Shown piece by piece: positions 34,091-45,290 of a DNA stretch of 64,000 nt (positions are counted from its first letter, which is position 1; each line of letters starts with the position of its first letter). The stretch is from Eriocheir sinensis (Eukaryota; Arthropoda; Malacostraca; Decapoda; Varunidae): the NCBI RefSeq assembly GCF_024679095.1, contig NC_066570.1, forward strand, positions 10,169,804 through 10,233,803, written 5' to 3'. The notes below the pieces were generated by a model that searched no databases, was not told where the DNA came from, and was given only the letters and a program-made list of their open reading frames with translations. The position numbers and the translations under genes were made by a program.

Positions 34091-35446
34091 AGTAGGTTAG
34101 CCTTGGTAGGGGTAGGACGTGTGTGTGGGTCGCTCCGTGTTTATATGCTGTTTTTTCCTGGTGCAAACACCTTGAGGCTGTAAAAATAGACTTGGTGATT
34201 AAGGAAGTGAATATCGGTGCAGCAAGGAAAGCAGCAAGGAAAGCTCGATGGACGTGTAGGTTCGTGTCTAGTGTTGTGTGATTTAGAAATATCGTAAACA
34301 CACGGGTTGGGCATCTTAAGATAGAACGGCGGGAGGCGACCGTCGATGCCCCGCCCTGACCTCTGACCGAGCAGTTAATGGGCTGGGACGGAGGGTTGCC
34401 AGCGACAAGAGAGGCTCGCCTCACACCTCCCAAACTGGCGGTTCTGTAGCAACGTATATTTAATCTATTACTTGTATTTAGTTCAATTTTGCCTTGAAAG
34501 AGAGTGAAAAACCGGTGTTGGCAGTCGACCCGCAGACAACTGCGTGTTGTTGGTTATGGTCGAATCGATGTTATCAATATTTTCATTTATATTTCATGTC
34601 CACCAGAAAAAAGCAAATATATACTTAGCGTAATGAAATGATTGATATGGAAACATATGTTAACGTAAAGGAAAGAAACGGAGCCAGCCACAGCGCCTTT
34701 GCAGCTTAAATTTTATTATATAAATCAATTAATCATTTCATACACCTTGATATAGGCTACAACGTTTATTTAGTGACACTATTATTATTATTATAATTAT
34801 TATTATTATTTTTTGTCATTGTTACTATTATTAGCGTTGCCATTGTTGTTATTGCTATTATAATTAGTATCAGTATAATATTCTTGTCATTATTATTATT
34901 CATATTACTTGTGTTCATACTTTCAAAACTACTGCTTACATTATTATGGACGTTAGTGTCATTAATATAATTTTAATACTTTGTTTACTTCTGTTCTGAT
35001 GCAATTACAATTACTCTCTCTCTCTCTCTCCTTCACCCCGACCTCTCCTGTCTCTTCCCCACTCACCCTCTCTTCACACTATACGCCCATACCCCCGGCC
35101 CCCTCGCTCCCCACACCGCACCAACCGCCCCTTGGTTACGCTAACCTCTGTAACCTCGATGCCATGCTGACACTAACAAATCTCTCCACATCGCACTGAT
35201 AATATCTCCAGCCCAACACTCTCTCTCTCCTTCATCCTTTGAAAACAATGTGTCAGCCTATTATATTGATTATAATCCTATCTATATATCTGTCAATGTC
35301 GCTAAACTAATAGGAATATTAATATTAGTGTCATTCCACAGTAGATATCACTACTACTTTCAATTATAATCAATAATCAGTCATTATTACTACATGTACT
35401 ACCAATATTCCTGTTGTCATTAATATCAATATCTATAATTTTATAA
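34091..35446. other. AT-rich intergenic stretch with ATT and CT simple repeats
   Basis: No gene recognised. There is an ATT-rich trinucleotide stretch at about 34780-34900 and a short CT run near 35014-35030. A minus-strand opening at 34077-34433 has no recognisable domain. Confidence 0.6.
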
Positions 35447-38400
35447 ATGCTTGACCCTCCAAGCCAAAGAAGATGCTGCGTTTGTACAAAAGAAGATCAC
35501 AGATGTATAAACTGTGCATGTGTTAAGGAGAAAAGACGCTGTACGAACTGTAAAAGAGCGACAGGTGCCAAAATCCCTGGGCAGGGATCAGAGCAGGAGG
35601 ATCACGATGAAGCGCGACACCGCGGGGACAATGAGGGCCGCCGGGGAAGGAGTGAGCGGGGGGAGGGGGTGTCAGAGGGAGCTGCTGCACAACCGCCACC
35701 TCTATATCCCCCTCAACCGGTACCACCCCTTCCATTGGCACCTCCAATGTTGCCACTACCAACACCACTACAACCACCCCTCATCACTCTTAATCTTCGA
35801 CTGGACAGGGCGCGGCGGAGGTCGGTGCAAGCTTTGCTTGGAAGGGGCTAGCGGAGGGGGAAGCAACGAGGTGGGTGGATGACACATACCTTGAAGTTGT
35901 TGGGTGGTCTGCAAGAAATCTTTTTGAACCACCCAGATGTGCAGCCACGACATTTATCATCAAAGAAATTGTCACCCTGTTAAATAACTACATCCAGAAC
36001 ACACCACTGGCGCCCCTATCCTTGAAAATTGTATTCACTCTCCCCCATCTCTTCCTCCAAAAAGCACACCCAAAGACCAAACAAGCCGAAAATATCGAGG
36101 CATTAAGAAGACGAGTTGCCTTGTGGCAAACTAACGAGTTAGATGCCCTCCTTGGAGAAGCCAGAGCCATACAGGAGAGGCTCCTGGACCCCAACAAAAC
36201 AACACCTCCACAGAAGACAGGGCCCGGAAGTTTGCAGACAAAATGCGACAAGGCAACGTTGCGTCTGCAACACGAGCCTTGTCAGAAAATTCCACACGGG
36301 GTGTGCTTCCACTCACCAGGGACACGATCAATCAACTCACGGAACCAACTCCTCCACCGAGTGACCGGACGGGCCTGAGACTGGCAGGATGTCACCAACT
36401 ACCGAATCCAGTTATATACGAAAGGATAACAGGAGAGATGGTGTGGAAGGCCCTCCAGACTCGTGGCAGCGCGGGGCCCTCAGGACTTGATGCACGGGAT
36501 GGCGAAGCTTGCTGAGCAGCGCCAACTTTGGCAATGCAGCTGGCGACTTGCGCAACACCATTGCAGCACTGGCAAGAAAACTCGCCTCCTCCAGCTGCCA
36601 CTATGTGGACGCCCTGACGGCGTGCCGCCTCATTCCCCTGGACAAGAGGCCGGGATGCAGGCCTATAGGAGTCGGAGAAGTCCTGCGGCGCATCGTAGGC
36701 AAATGCATCATGGCTGTCGTCAAAGAAGATGTGAGAATGGCAGCAGGGAACCTCCAAGTTTGTGCGGGGCAGCAGGCAGGAGGAGAAGCAGCAGTCCATG
36801 CCATGCGGGAGATATTCGACCACGTGGAGTGCGAAGTGCTTCTTGTTGACGCCAAAAATGCCTTCAACACAATAAATAGAAAGACTATGATACATAACAT
36901 TAAAACCAAGTGCCCTAGCTTAGCTATGTATGTCGAAAATACCTATACATACCCGACTGACTTATACATAAATAGCCACAGTGGAAAAGTGAAAGTGTTA
37001 AAATCATCTGAGGGAACAACACAAGGTGACCCAATAGCCATGGCTATGTACGCCCTGGGCCTATCAGTCCTCCAAAATGAAATCGCGTTCGCAGAAACAC
37101 GGGTGAAACAGGTGGCTTATGCGGATGACCTCTCAGGTGCTGGTAAAATCTCAGACTTAAAAGGGTGGTGGGACACTGTGAACACCGCCGGCCCTGAGAT
37201 AGGATACATCCCTAACGCCACCAAGTCTGTCCTTATTGTCAAACCTGAACATTATGACCATGCCGCAGAACCTTTTAGAGGAAGTGGCGTCATTGTGACA
37301 CAAGACGGACAACGACACTTAGGTGCAGTGATCGGGACAGAGGTATATAAGAAGGAGTACGTGGGAGACAAAGTAGCTGAATGGGTGAAGGAAATAGAAG
37401 CTTTGTCTGCCATTGCCAAGACTGAGCCACACGCTGCCTATTCAGCGTACACCCACGGCATCCAACATCGGTGGACGTTCCTGATGCGCACCATCCCGGC
37501 ATCAGTCCACTCCTCCGACCACTGGAAAATGCCGTCAAGAATGTATTCTTGCCGGCGCTGGTGAAATTTCATGCTTTGGGGGAGGAGGAGAGGGATATGC
37601 TAGCACTCCCCCCAAGACTGGGTGGGATGGGGATCACCAACGCTGAGAAGCTGGCAGATAAGGAGAACCAAAACTCCATCAGCCTTACCAGGTCACTCAT
37701 CAACAGGATCATCGCTCAGGAGGCAGAGGGCGAGATAGACCAAACAGAAATAAGAGATATTAAAAGAAAAATCTCAGAAGAAAGGCAACAGGACCAAAAA
37801 GACGAGCTGGACCGTCTTACACACCACCTGTCCACAGAAATGGGTAGAAAAATACACACAGCACAGGAGGCAGGCGCCTCTAACTGGCTAACGTCATTAC
37901 CAATCAGAGCAAAGGGCTTCAGCCTCAACAAACAAGAATTTGTCGACGCCATTGCTCTGAGATATGGCTGGCCGATTGAGGGACTGCCTGATCTCTGTGC
38001 ATGTGGATCACCAAATGATGTCACCCACACCATGACATGTAAAAAAGGAGGCTTCGTCTGTATTCGACACGATGAAGTGAGGGATCTGACAGCCAGCATG
38101 CTCGGGGAGGTATGCCAAGACGTCACTACCGAGCCGGCACTGCTTCCCCTGGACGGCGAACACCTTCGGTACAGGACAGCCAATACCTCACAGGAGGCAC
38201 GGGTTGATGTAAGTGCCCGCGGATTCTGGGTGCGCGGACAGCGGGCGTTCATGGACATCCGCATATTCGACCCGATGGCTGCCTGTCACCGTGAGCTGCC
38301 CCTGCAGGCCGCCCACCACAGGAACGAGCAGGAGAAGACAAGGGCATACGGTGAAAGAATCCAACATGTGGATCAGGGCGGTTTCACCCCCCTCGTCTTC

Positions 38401-38653
38401 ACCACATCCGGCGGGATGGGTCCCAGGGCCCAATGCTTCTACGCACGCCTCGCGGAACTAATCTCAGAAAAGAAGCATCAGCCAAGGAACCACGTTGTCG
38501 CCTGGATGAGGTGTCGCCTCGTTCTCCCTGCTCAGGTCGGCCATACTATGTCTCAGGGGCACCAGACACTCTGGCCCAAAAGCCACCACCATCTCCAATA
38601 TGGACTATGAAGCCACAGTGGTGGAGAGTGACATTAGGGTGGGTCGGGAGTGA
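35447..38653 (+). pseudogene. RLE-type non-LTR retrotransposon (R2/NeSL-like organisation), frameshifted
   Basis: N-terminal part (35447-35851): Cys-rich CCVCTKEDHRCINC followed by CTNC, then a Pro-rich linker. Next (about 35810-36380) an N-terminal RT extension with AEGEATRWVDDTY and LPHLFLQKAHPK. RT core (36509-37564): CRLIPLDKRPGCRPIGVGEV, LVDAKNAFNTI, EGTTQGDP, VAYADDLSGAG (catalytic YADD) and RHLGAVIGTE. The last part (from about 37500) has KGFSLNKQEFVDAIALRYGW, a C-x-C-x7-H-x3-C finger, IRHDEVRDLTASML, and VDVSARGFW followed by MDIRIFDP, resembling a restriction-like endonuclease. Frame changes near 36250, 36500, 37520 and 38520 inactivate it. The final frame ends at TGA 38651-38653. 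Clade assignment beyond RLE-bearing is uncertain. Confidence 0.85.
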
Positions 38654-38853
38654 CTTGAGTAGGGAAGGAAAGGGGGATCTAGACGTAATAGACGATAGGT
38701 GATTTAGTGTCAGGTAGTATTAGCGATATGGTTGGATGTCACAGTCATTAGCGAACATAGTTGGGGCTAATGACCTCCAAACTATGGAGCCCTCCATGAT
38801 TATGTGTCGGGAAAATAAACATGGGTGGAGGTATCATTTATGTTGTAGAAAAA

Positions 38854-38855
<2 letters not shown>
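38654..38855 (+). other. 3' UTR and tail of the RLE element
   Basis: Non-coding tail containing GGGAAAATAAACATGG (AATAAA-like, about 38810) and ending GTTGTAGAAAAAAAG, directly joined to the TAG microsatellite. Confidence 0.55.
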
Positions 38856-38948
<93 letters not shown>

Positions 38949-39066
38949 AGGTAGCAGAAGTAGTAGGAGTAAGGTAGTAGTAGTAGTAGTAGTAGTAGTA
39001 GTATTGTAGTAGTAATAGTAGTAAGGTAGTAGTAGTAGTAGTAGCAGTAGTAGTAGTAGTAGTAGC

Positions 39067-39110
<44 letters not shown>

Positions 39111-39171
39111 CAGCAGAAGCAGCAGAAGTAGTAGTAGTAATAATAGTGGTAGTAGTAGTAGTAGCTGCAGC

Positions 39172-39202
<31 letters not shown>

Positions 39203-39240
39203 ATAGAAGTAATAGTAGTAGTAGTAGGAGGAGTAGCAGC

Positions 39241-39272
<32 letters not shown>

Positions 39273-39300
39273 CAGTAGTAGTAGAGATAGTAACAATAGT
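38856..39300. repeat. Long (TAG)n microsatellite
   Basis: About 445 bp of TAG repeats with TAA, CAG and AGG interruptions. It begins at the last base of the retrotransposon tail. Poly-V and poly-L/T ORFs here are artefacts. Confidence 0.95.
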
Positions 39301-39648
39301 AATACAGATGAAGATAGTAATAATAATGCTTATAATAATAATTACAATAATAATAACATAATAATCTTTGGCTTTTTTAACACACTCAATCTTCATAATT
39401 TCTCATCATTCCACACTCCTCATGTCTTTCTTATTCTTCACTTTCCTCTCCTTTTATCTTTTTCTTTTCTCTTCTCTCTTCTTATTCTTTATCTTTCGTC
39501 ACCATCTTCTCTCTTTCTTCTCTCTCTTCTTATTCCTCACCTGGTCATCCTCATATCCTCTATACAAAGACTTCCATCGTATATACTCCATTGCAAGATC
39601 TCTTTTTTCATCATGACACGCAACACCTACACGAGGAATGACTCAGAC

Positions 39649-39649
<1 letters not shown>
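39301..39649. other. T/C-rich stretch with one copy of the 135-bp repeat core
   Basis: No gene. CTCTATACAAAGACTTCCAT at about 39560 is the core of the ~135-bp minisatellite of 41.3-42.6 kb, so this repeat is dispersed beyond the main array. Confidence 0.6.
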
Positions 39650-39729
<80 letters not shown>

Positions 39730-39747
39730 ACACACATACACACAGCA
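39650..39747. repeat. (CA)n microsatellite
   Basis: About 49 CA units with a few interruptions at the right end. Confidence 0.95.
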
Positions 39748-40229
39748 CACTGCAACTTTTTTTCTCTTCCTTCCTTTCTTCCTTCATCCTTCTTCCATCG
39801 CTAACTCTTTCCTTCCATCCTCAACTATTTCTTACCTTCCTTTCTTCCTGCAACACTCAGCACTCAAATATACACACGCACAACACACTGCAACCCTTTC
39901 TTACTTTCTTTTCCTACCCGCAACACTCAAGACTCATACAACACACATACATTCCCTCCACAACACTTCCAGTCCTCACATATATTCCCCCACAACATTT
40001 CCCCTTTCCTTCCTTCATTCCTGCAACACTCAAGACAGGAATCGCCTTGTATTGAAGTAGATTAAGGTCTCCGAGATGACAAATAGTAAACAGCTTTAAC
40101 AACAACAACAACCATCTCGAGTAAGGGGGTTCGAAGTCAATTATATACAATTCAAAGAGGTTCCAAGGCTCTTATACATGTCACTCGGAGCTTATGTCTT
40201 AAAGGTCAGGGAAACAGCGACGTTGTTTG
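39748..40229. other. No gene recognised
   Basis: Pyrimidine- and CA-rich sequence with a loose repeat of CCTGCAACACTCA-like phrases (39848, 39918, 40020), then unremarkable sequence. Confidence 0.5.
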
Positions 40230-40659
40230 GCCCCTTACACACGGGGACACTTAGAGCGCTGCAGCAGCGCTACTCACGCGTGACTCAGTTTTAGCAGCGC
40301 TGCGGTGAAGCGCAGCTTATCTTTTAGAAAGTGTTGTGTGGTGAGTGTCGAATTAGCGGCGCTTCTCAGCATCGCTACTAAAATTGAGTAGGGCGTTAGC
40401 AGCGCTACAATCGCCACGCACGCGCTGCTAAAAAGTGACGCTGCTGCAGCTACGTGAAAACTCCCATTGAATGCCATGTATCGTGACGAGCAGCGCTACT
40501 TTTGTGGTCGCCACCGGCAGCGAAGCCAACCACGCAAATCTGTTTGTAGCGCTACTTTTTGTGGTCGTGAGTGCGTGTGAAAGCATCCATTCATCTCCAT
40601 TATTCATCAGCGGCAAATATGCTGAGCAGCGCTGCAAAGAGTCCGCGTGTGAAAGGGGC
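40230..40659. mobile_element. MITE-like element with ~34-bp terminal inverted repeats
   Basis: Left end GCCCCTTACACACGGGGACA (40230) and right end, reverse complement GCCCCTTTCACACGCGGACT (ending 40659), continue as inverted repeats into AGCGCTGC on both sides. The 430-bp interior has about eight GCGCT motifs, mostly AGCAGCGCT, in both halves. No ORF of note. A target duplication is not clear (GTT-like bases on both sides), so the superfamily is open; the CACAC-type end would suit hAT-like MITEs. Confidence 0.65.
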
Positions 40660-41309
40660 GTTAGGCTCGTATTCCCAGACGCTATCGGCCCCACAGCAAC
40701 GATTTCCAAAGTCCGTAGAGGAGATTAGGTTCTCAGGAGTGCTTTTTCACTTTCATGGTGCAGCAGCCTTGTCAAACTATCAATAGGCTCTTAAAACTAC
40801 TCATGGAAGAACCCACAACAACCTCTATGAATCCCCTGTCAGGTGTGGCAGGGTGGGCGAGCCCCGAAATGTTTCAGAATATGGCCCTTAGTTTTTTTTT
40901 CTTTTTAGAGACGCCTCCTCACCCTCTTTTTCCTTCTTTTCTCCAATGATAAAAATATTTCGTCAGTTTCTTTATTTTTCCTCCCTTCAAAGGCCTCCCG
41001 TTTACCTATCCTAGCTTTTACTACTTATTTTAGTCGGTATAAGTTATCTATACCGTGTTATCTATTTCTTATCGTGTTCTCCAAGTTTTCATTCCGTTTG
41101 AGCTTTTGTTATACTTTTATTTTCGTGTGTGTATGTATCACCTCTAAATTTACCCCCGTTTTTATCGATTCTTTCTATTATATATTTTATCTTTCTATAT
41201 TATTTTCCTTCAATATGTCGTATTATCTATTTCTTATCGCATTCCTTAAGTTTTCATTCTGTCTGAGCTTGTATTATACCTCCATTCTCGTTTTATCCAT
41301 TTATATTAT
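40660..41309. other. No gene recognised; T-rich
   Basis: Sequence grades from mixed composition into T-rich DNA. TTCTTATCG-TTCTCCAAGTTTTCATTC-like phrases repeat near 41070 and 41235, hinting at an old ~165-bp duplication. Confidence 0.5.
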
Positions 41310-42640
41310 CCTTCTGTTCGTCCCATCACTCCCCTAAAAATACTTCTTAAATTCCTGTCCTCTATTCTGTTCCATATAAAATCTTCATATTCTCTATTAA
41401 AAGACTTCCATCGTTTATATATTCCAGTCATCTTTTTATTTTCCTTTTGTTTATCGACACAAAATTCCCTTACAAATGCTTCCTATATCCTTATCCAATA
41501 TTTTGTTCCATTAAAAATCTGCATATTCTCTGTACAAAGCCTTCCATCGTTTATATATTTCACATATCTTCTTATTTTTCTTCTATTTCTCGTCCTATCA
41601 TTTCCCCTACAAATACTTCTTAAAGTCCTATTCTGTATTTTGTTCCATATAAAATCTTCATATTCTCTATACAATGCCCTCCATCATTTATATATTCCAC
41701 CTTCCTTTTTTTTTTTTTCCTCTAGTTTCTCGTCTAAATACTCCCTTACAAATGCTTCTTGAACGCTTATCCTATATTTGGTTCCATTAAAAATCGTCAT
41801 GTCCTCTATTCAAAGACTTCCATCGTTTATATATTACACTTACATCTTTACAGAGTGGAGTCTAAGGCTCTTTGTCTCATCAGCTCTCCTCATCCTACTG
41901 ATAGTCTTCTACCTCTTAAAATTCCGCCGCGATGTTGCCTCTCTTTCTATTTTTTATCGATATTTCCACGCTGACTGCTCTTCTGAACTTGCTAACTGCA
42001 TGCCTCCCCCACTCCCACGGCCCCGCTACACACGACTTTCTACTCATGCTCATCCCTATACTGTCCAAACCCCTTATGCAAGAGAAACCAGCATCTTCAC
42101 TCTTTCATCCCTCACGCTGGTCAACTGTGGTAAAATCTTCCTTCATCTGTATTTCCTCCTGCCTACGACTTGAACTCTTTCAAAAGGAGGGTATCGGGAC
42201 ACCTCTCCTCCCGAAATTGACCTTTCTTTCGACCACCTCTTTTGATTCTTTTTTGGGAGCAGCGAGTAGCGGGCCTTTTTTATTGTTTTCTTTTTGTGTG
42301 TGCCCTTGAGCTGTCTCCTTTGTTGTAAAAAAAAAAAAATCCTTTTGTTTTTCGTCCAAATATTCCATTACACATAATTATTTGCTATACGCTTATCCTA
42401 TCTTTGGTTCCATTAAAAATCATCATTATCCTCTATACAAAGACTTGTATCGTTTATATATTCCAGTCATCTTTTTATTTTCCTTATGTTTGTTGTCCTA
42501 AAATTCCCCTACAAATGCTTCTTATATGCTTCTTAAATGCTTCTTCTATTTTGTTCCATTAAAAATCATCATTATCCTCTATACAAAGACTTCAAACGTT
42601 TATATATTCCTCTGTAACATCTCTTTATTTCCTCTCTGCC
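41310..42640. repeat. ~135-bp degenerate tandem repeat, six copies
   Basis: Six units at about 41310, 41453, 41589, 41731, 42340 and 42490. The core is TTGTTCCATTAAAAATC, then CTCTATACAAAGACTTCCAT, CGTTTATATATTCCA and CATCTTTTTATTTTCC. Unit 4 is split by a retrotransposon insertion at 41852-42338. Confidence 0.88.
41852..42338 (+). pseudogene. 3' end of a Jockey-like non-LTR retrotransposon with poly(A), inserted in the minisatellite
   Basis: The last part of an RT ORF over three frames: RVESKALCLISSPHPTDSLL, then ASLSIFYRYFHADCSSELAN and PRYTRLSTHAHPYTV, then the damaged W-N-S-L-P region near 42120. The 3' UTR has GGGAGCAGCGAGTAGCGGGCC and ends in a 13-A tail at 42325-42337. Left and right flanks are parts of the same repeat unit, so this is a genuine 5'-truncated retrotransposition. 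It carries no catalytic residues. Confidence 0.85.
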
Positions 42641-43595
42641 GCTTATAAAGGTCTGCCTACCTACTGTTATCACCTGCTGTACAAAGGTTCTTACTATACT
42701 GTATAATACGATATTTTACAGTACAAAGATCCGGGTTGGGTACTGCCTGTTCTGTCTACAAAGAGTTATCTGTGGGCTAGGCTGTACAAAGGTCTTTATA
42801 GTTTATCTCTTACTAGGAAGAGATACGCATTGTTTCTTTTGTTTCTCTTACCTTTGTCTTTAGAATCTATATTTTACTAGGAAGAGATAGCGATTATTTT
42901 GTTTATAGCTTACAGAGGCCTCGGGTTGTAGTTTTTTCTAGTTTTTCTTCCTCTCGTATAAACAGCACACTTCGTTTCACATAAGACATATCGCTTCTCT
43001 TGTTTTTCTTTACTTTCAGAGGACTCGGTATTAGTTTTTCTTCTCCTTGTATGTACAAAATCACTTCTTCGGCTTCACTGTTCCTCGTAGCTCCGTGAGG
43101 CCTTGGTTTTCTTGTTTTTAGTCCTACTGTAGAGAGCTCACTTCGTTATGCTGTTTGTCTAGCCTCGTTAGCCCTTGGTGTTTTGTTTTTAGTCCTGTTA
43201 TAGAGAGCTCATTTCGTTATGCTGTCCCTCGTAGCTCCGTGAGGCAATGGTTTTCTTGTTTTTAGTCTTACTATAGAGAGCTCACTTCGTTATGCTGTTT
43301 GTCTAGCCTCGTAAGCCCTTGGTGTTTGGTTTTTAGTCCTGTTATAGAGAGCTCACTTCGTTATGCTGTTCCTCGTAGCTCCGTGAGGCAATGGTTTTCT
43401 TGTTTTTAGTCCTGTTGTAGAGAGCTCATTTCGTTTTGGTGTTTGCCTAGCTTCGTGAGGCCTTGGTCTTAGGTTTTCTTTCTCTTATAGAAACCTCACT
43501 TGCATGTCTTTCACTGTTCCTCGTATCTTATCTCTCCTGAGGCCTCGGGTCTAGGTTTCAGTCCTCTTGTGGAAACCTCGCCTTAATTTGTTTCA
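42641..43595. repeat. Degenerate ~68-75-bp tandem repeats
   Basis: From about 43080 the phrase AGAGAGCTCACTTCGTTATG recurs at about 43135, 43205, 43275 and 43345, alternating with TCGTAGCTCCGTGAGGC and TTTTCTTGTTTTTAGTCCT, a two-unit alternation. Earlier sequence (42700-43080) holds weaker copies. No gene. Confidence 0.8.
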
Positions 43596-44035
43596 TTGTT
43601 CTTCGTCCTTTATCTTTCCTCTTACAGAAGCCTCCCTTCCACTTGTTTCACCGTTCCTCTTAGCTGTCTCACGTGCTTGTGGAGATTTCTTCGGTTAAGT
43701 TTTCCTGCAGCCTTAGGAGTGTCACCTCTATTCCTCGCCTTAATTTGTTTCATTGTTCTTCGTCCCTTATCTTTCTTCCCTTCCACGTGTTTCACCGTTC
43801 CTCTTAGCTGTCTCACGTGCTTGTGGAGATTTCTTCGGTTAAGTTTTCCTGCAGCCTTAGGAGTGTCACCTCTATTCCTCGCCTTAATTTGTTTCATTGT
43901 TCTTCGTCCCTTATCTTTCTTCCCTTCCACGTGTTTCACCGTTCCTCTTAGCTCTGTCTCACGTGCTTGCAGAGGTCTCGTCGGTTTAGTTTCCCAGCAG
44001 CCTCAGGAGTGTCACCTCTATTCCTCCTGCCGTAC
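43596..44035. repeat. 144-bp tandem repeat, three copies
   Basis: Units containing TTCACCGTTCCTCTTAGCTG, CACGTGCTTGTGGAGATTTC and CGCCTTAATTTGTTTCATTG recur at a 144-bp spacing. As 144 is divisible by 3, they keep ORFs open on both strands; these are not supported as genes. Confidence 0.88.
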
Positions 44036-44200
44036 ATAGAACTGCTTGGCGGCGGCTATCTCATATCGAGCATCTCACACCTGTTGGCTTCACCTGACAC
44101 TTAGCGCTGCAGGTATATTGACAGGTAAATTGCCTCCTTGTGTTCTGCTAGAGAGTTTCGTTCGGGGTAGACATCGCCCTCGTTTTCGATTTCTTTCTAT

Positions 44201-45290
44201 CGCGTACAAATTGGCGCACACAATACTGATCCTATACCTTCCTTATCGCGTACAAACTGGCGCACACAATACTGATCCTATACCTTCCTTATCGCGTACA
44301 AATTGGCGCACACAATACTGATCCTATACCTTCCTTATCGCGTACAAACTGGCGCACACAATACTGATCCTATACCTTCCTTATCGCGTACAAATTGGCG
44401 CACAAAATACTGATCATATACCTTCCTTACCGCGTACAAATTGGCACACAAAATACTGATCCTATACCTTCCTTATCGCGTACAAATTGGCACACAAAAT
44501 ACTGATCATATACCTTCCTTATCGCGTACAAATTGGCACACAAAATACTGATCTTATACCTTCCTTATCGCGTACAAATTGGCACACAAAATACTGATCC
44601 TATACCTTCCTTATCGCGTACAAATTGGCGCACAAAATACTGATCCTATACCTTCCTTATCGCGTACAAATTGGCGCACAAAATACTGATCCTATACCTT
44701 CCTTATCGCGTACAAATTGGCGCACAAAATACTGATCCTATACCTTCCTTATCGCGTACAAATTGGCGCACAAAATACTGATCCTATACCTTCCTTATCG
44801 CGTACAAATTGGCGCACACAATACTGATCCTATACCTTCCTTATCGCGTACAAATTGGCGCACACAAAATACTGATCCTATACCTTCCTTATCGCGTACA
44901 AATTGGCGCACACAATACTGATCCTATACCTTCCTTATCGCGTACAAATTGGCGCACACAATACTGATCCTATACCTTCCTTATCGCGTACAAATTGGCA
45001 CACAAAATACTGATCCTATACCTTCCTTATCGCGTACAAATTGGCACACAATACTGATCCTATACCTTCCTTATCGCGTACAAATTGGCGCACAAAATAC
45101 TGATCCTATACCTTCCTTATCGCGTACAAATTGGCGCACAAAATACTGATCCTATACCTTCCTTATCGCGTACAAATTGGCGCACAAAATACTGATCCTA
45201 TACCTTCCTTATCGCGTACAAATTGGCACATAAAATACTGATCCTATACCTTCCTTATCGCGTACATATTGGCACATAAAATACTGATCC
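44201..45290. repeat. 46-bp satellite, ~24 copies
   Basis: Unit CGCGTACAAATTGGCGCACA followed by AAATACTGATCCTATACCTT and CCTTAT, about 24 head-to-tail copies with few variants (GGCGCA/GGCACA, CACAAA/CACACA, one ACATATT). High identity suggests recent amplification. The right edge coincides with the candidate membrane-protein ORF. Confidence 0.95.

Noticed and set aside
34077..34433. Minus-strand ORF of 118 codons right of the pogo array
   Set aside because: No recognisable motif, and it starts within the transposon end.
38736..39396. Poly-Val, poly-Leu and poly-Thr ORFs
   Set aside because: TAG microsatellite in different frames.
43596..44039. 147-codon plus-strand and 105-codon minus-strand repeat proteins
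   Set aside because: The 144-bp repeat is divisible by three, which keeps frames open on both strands; the repeats show no domain.
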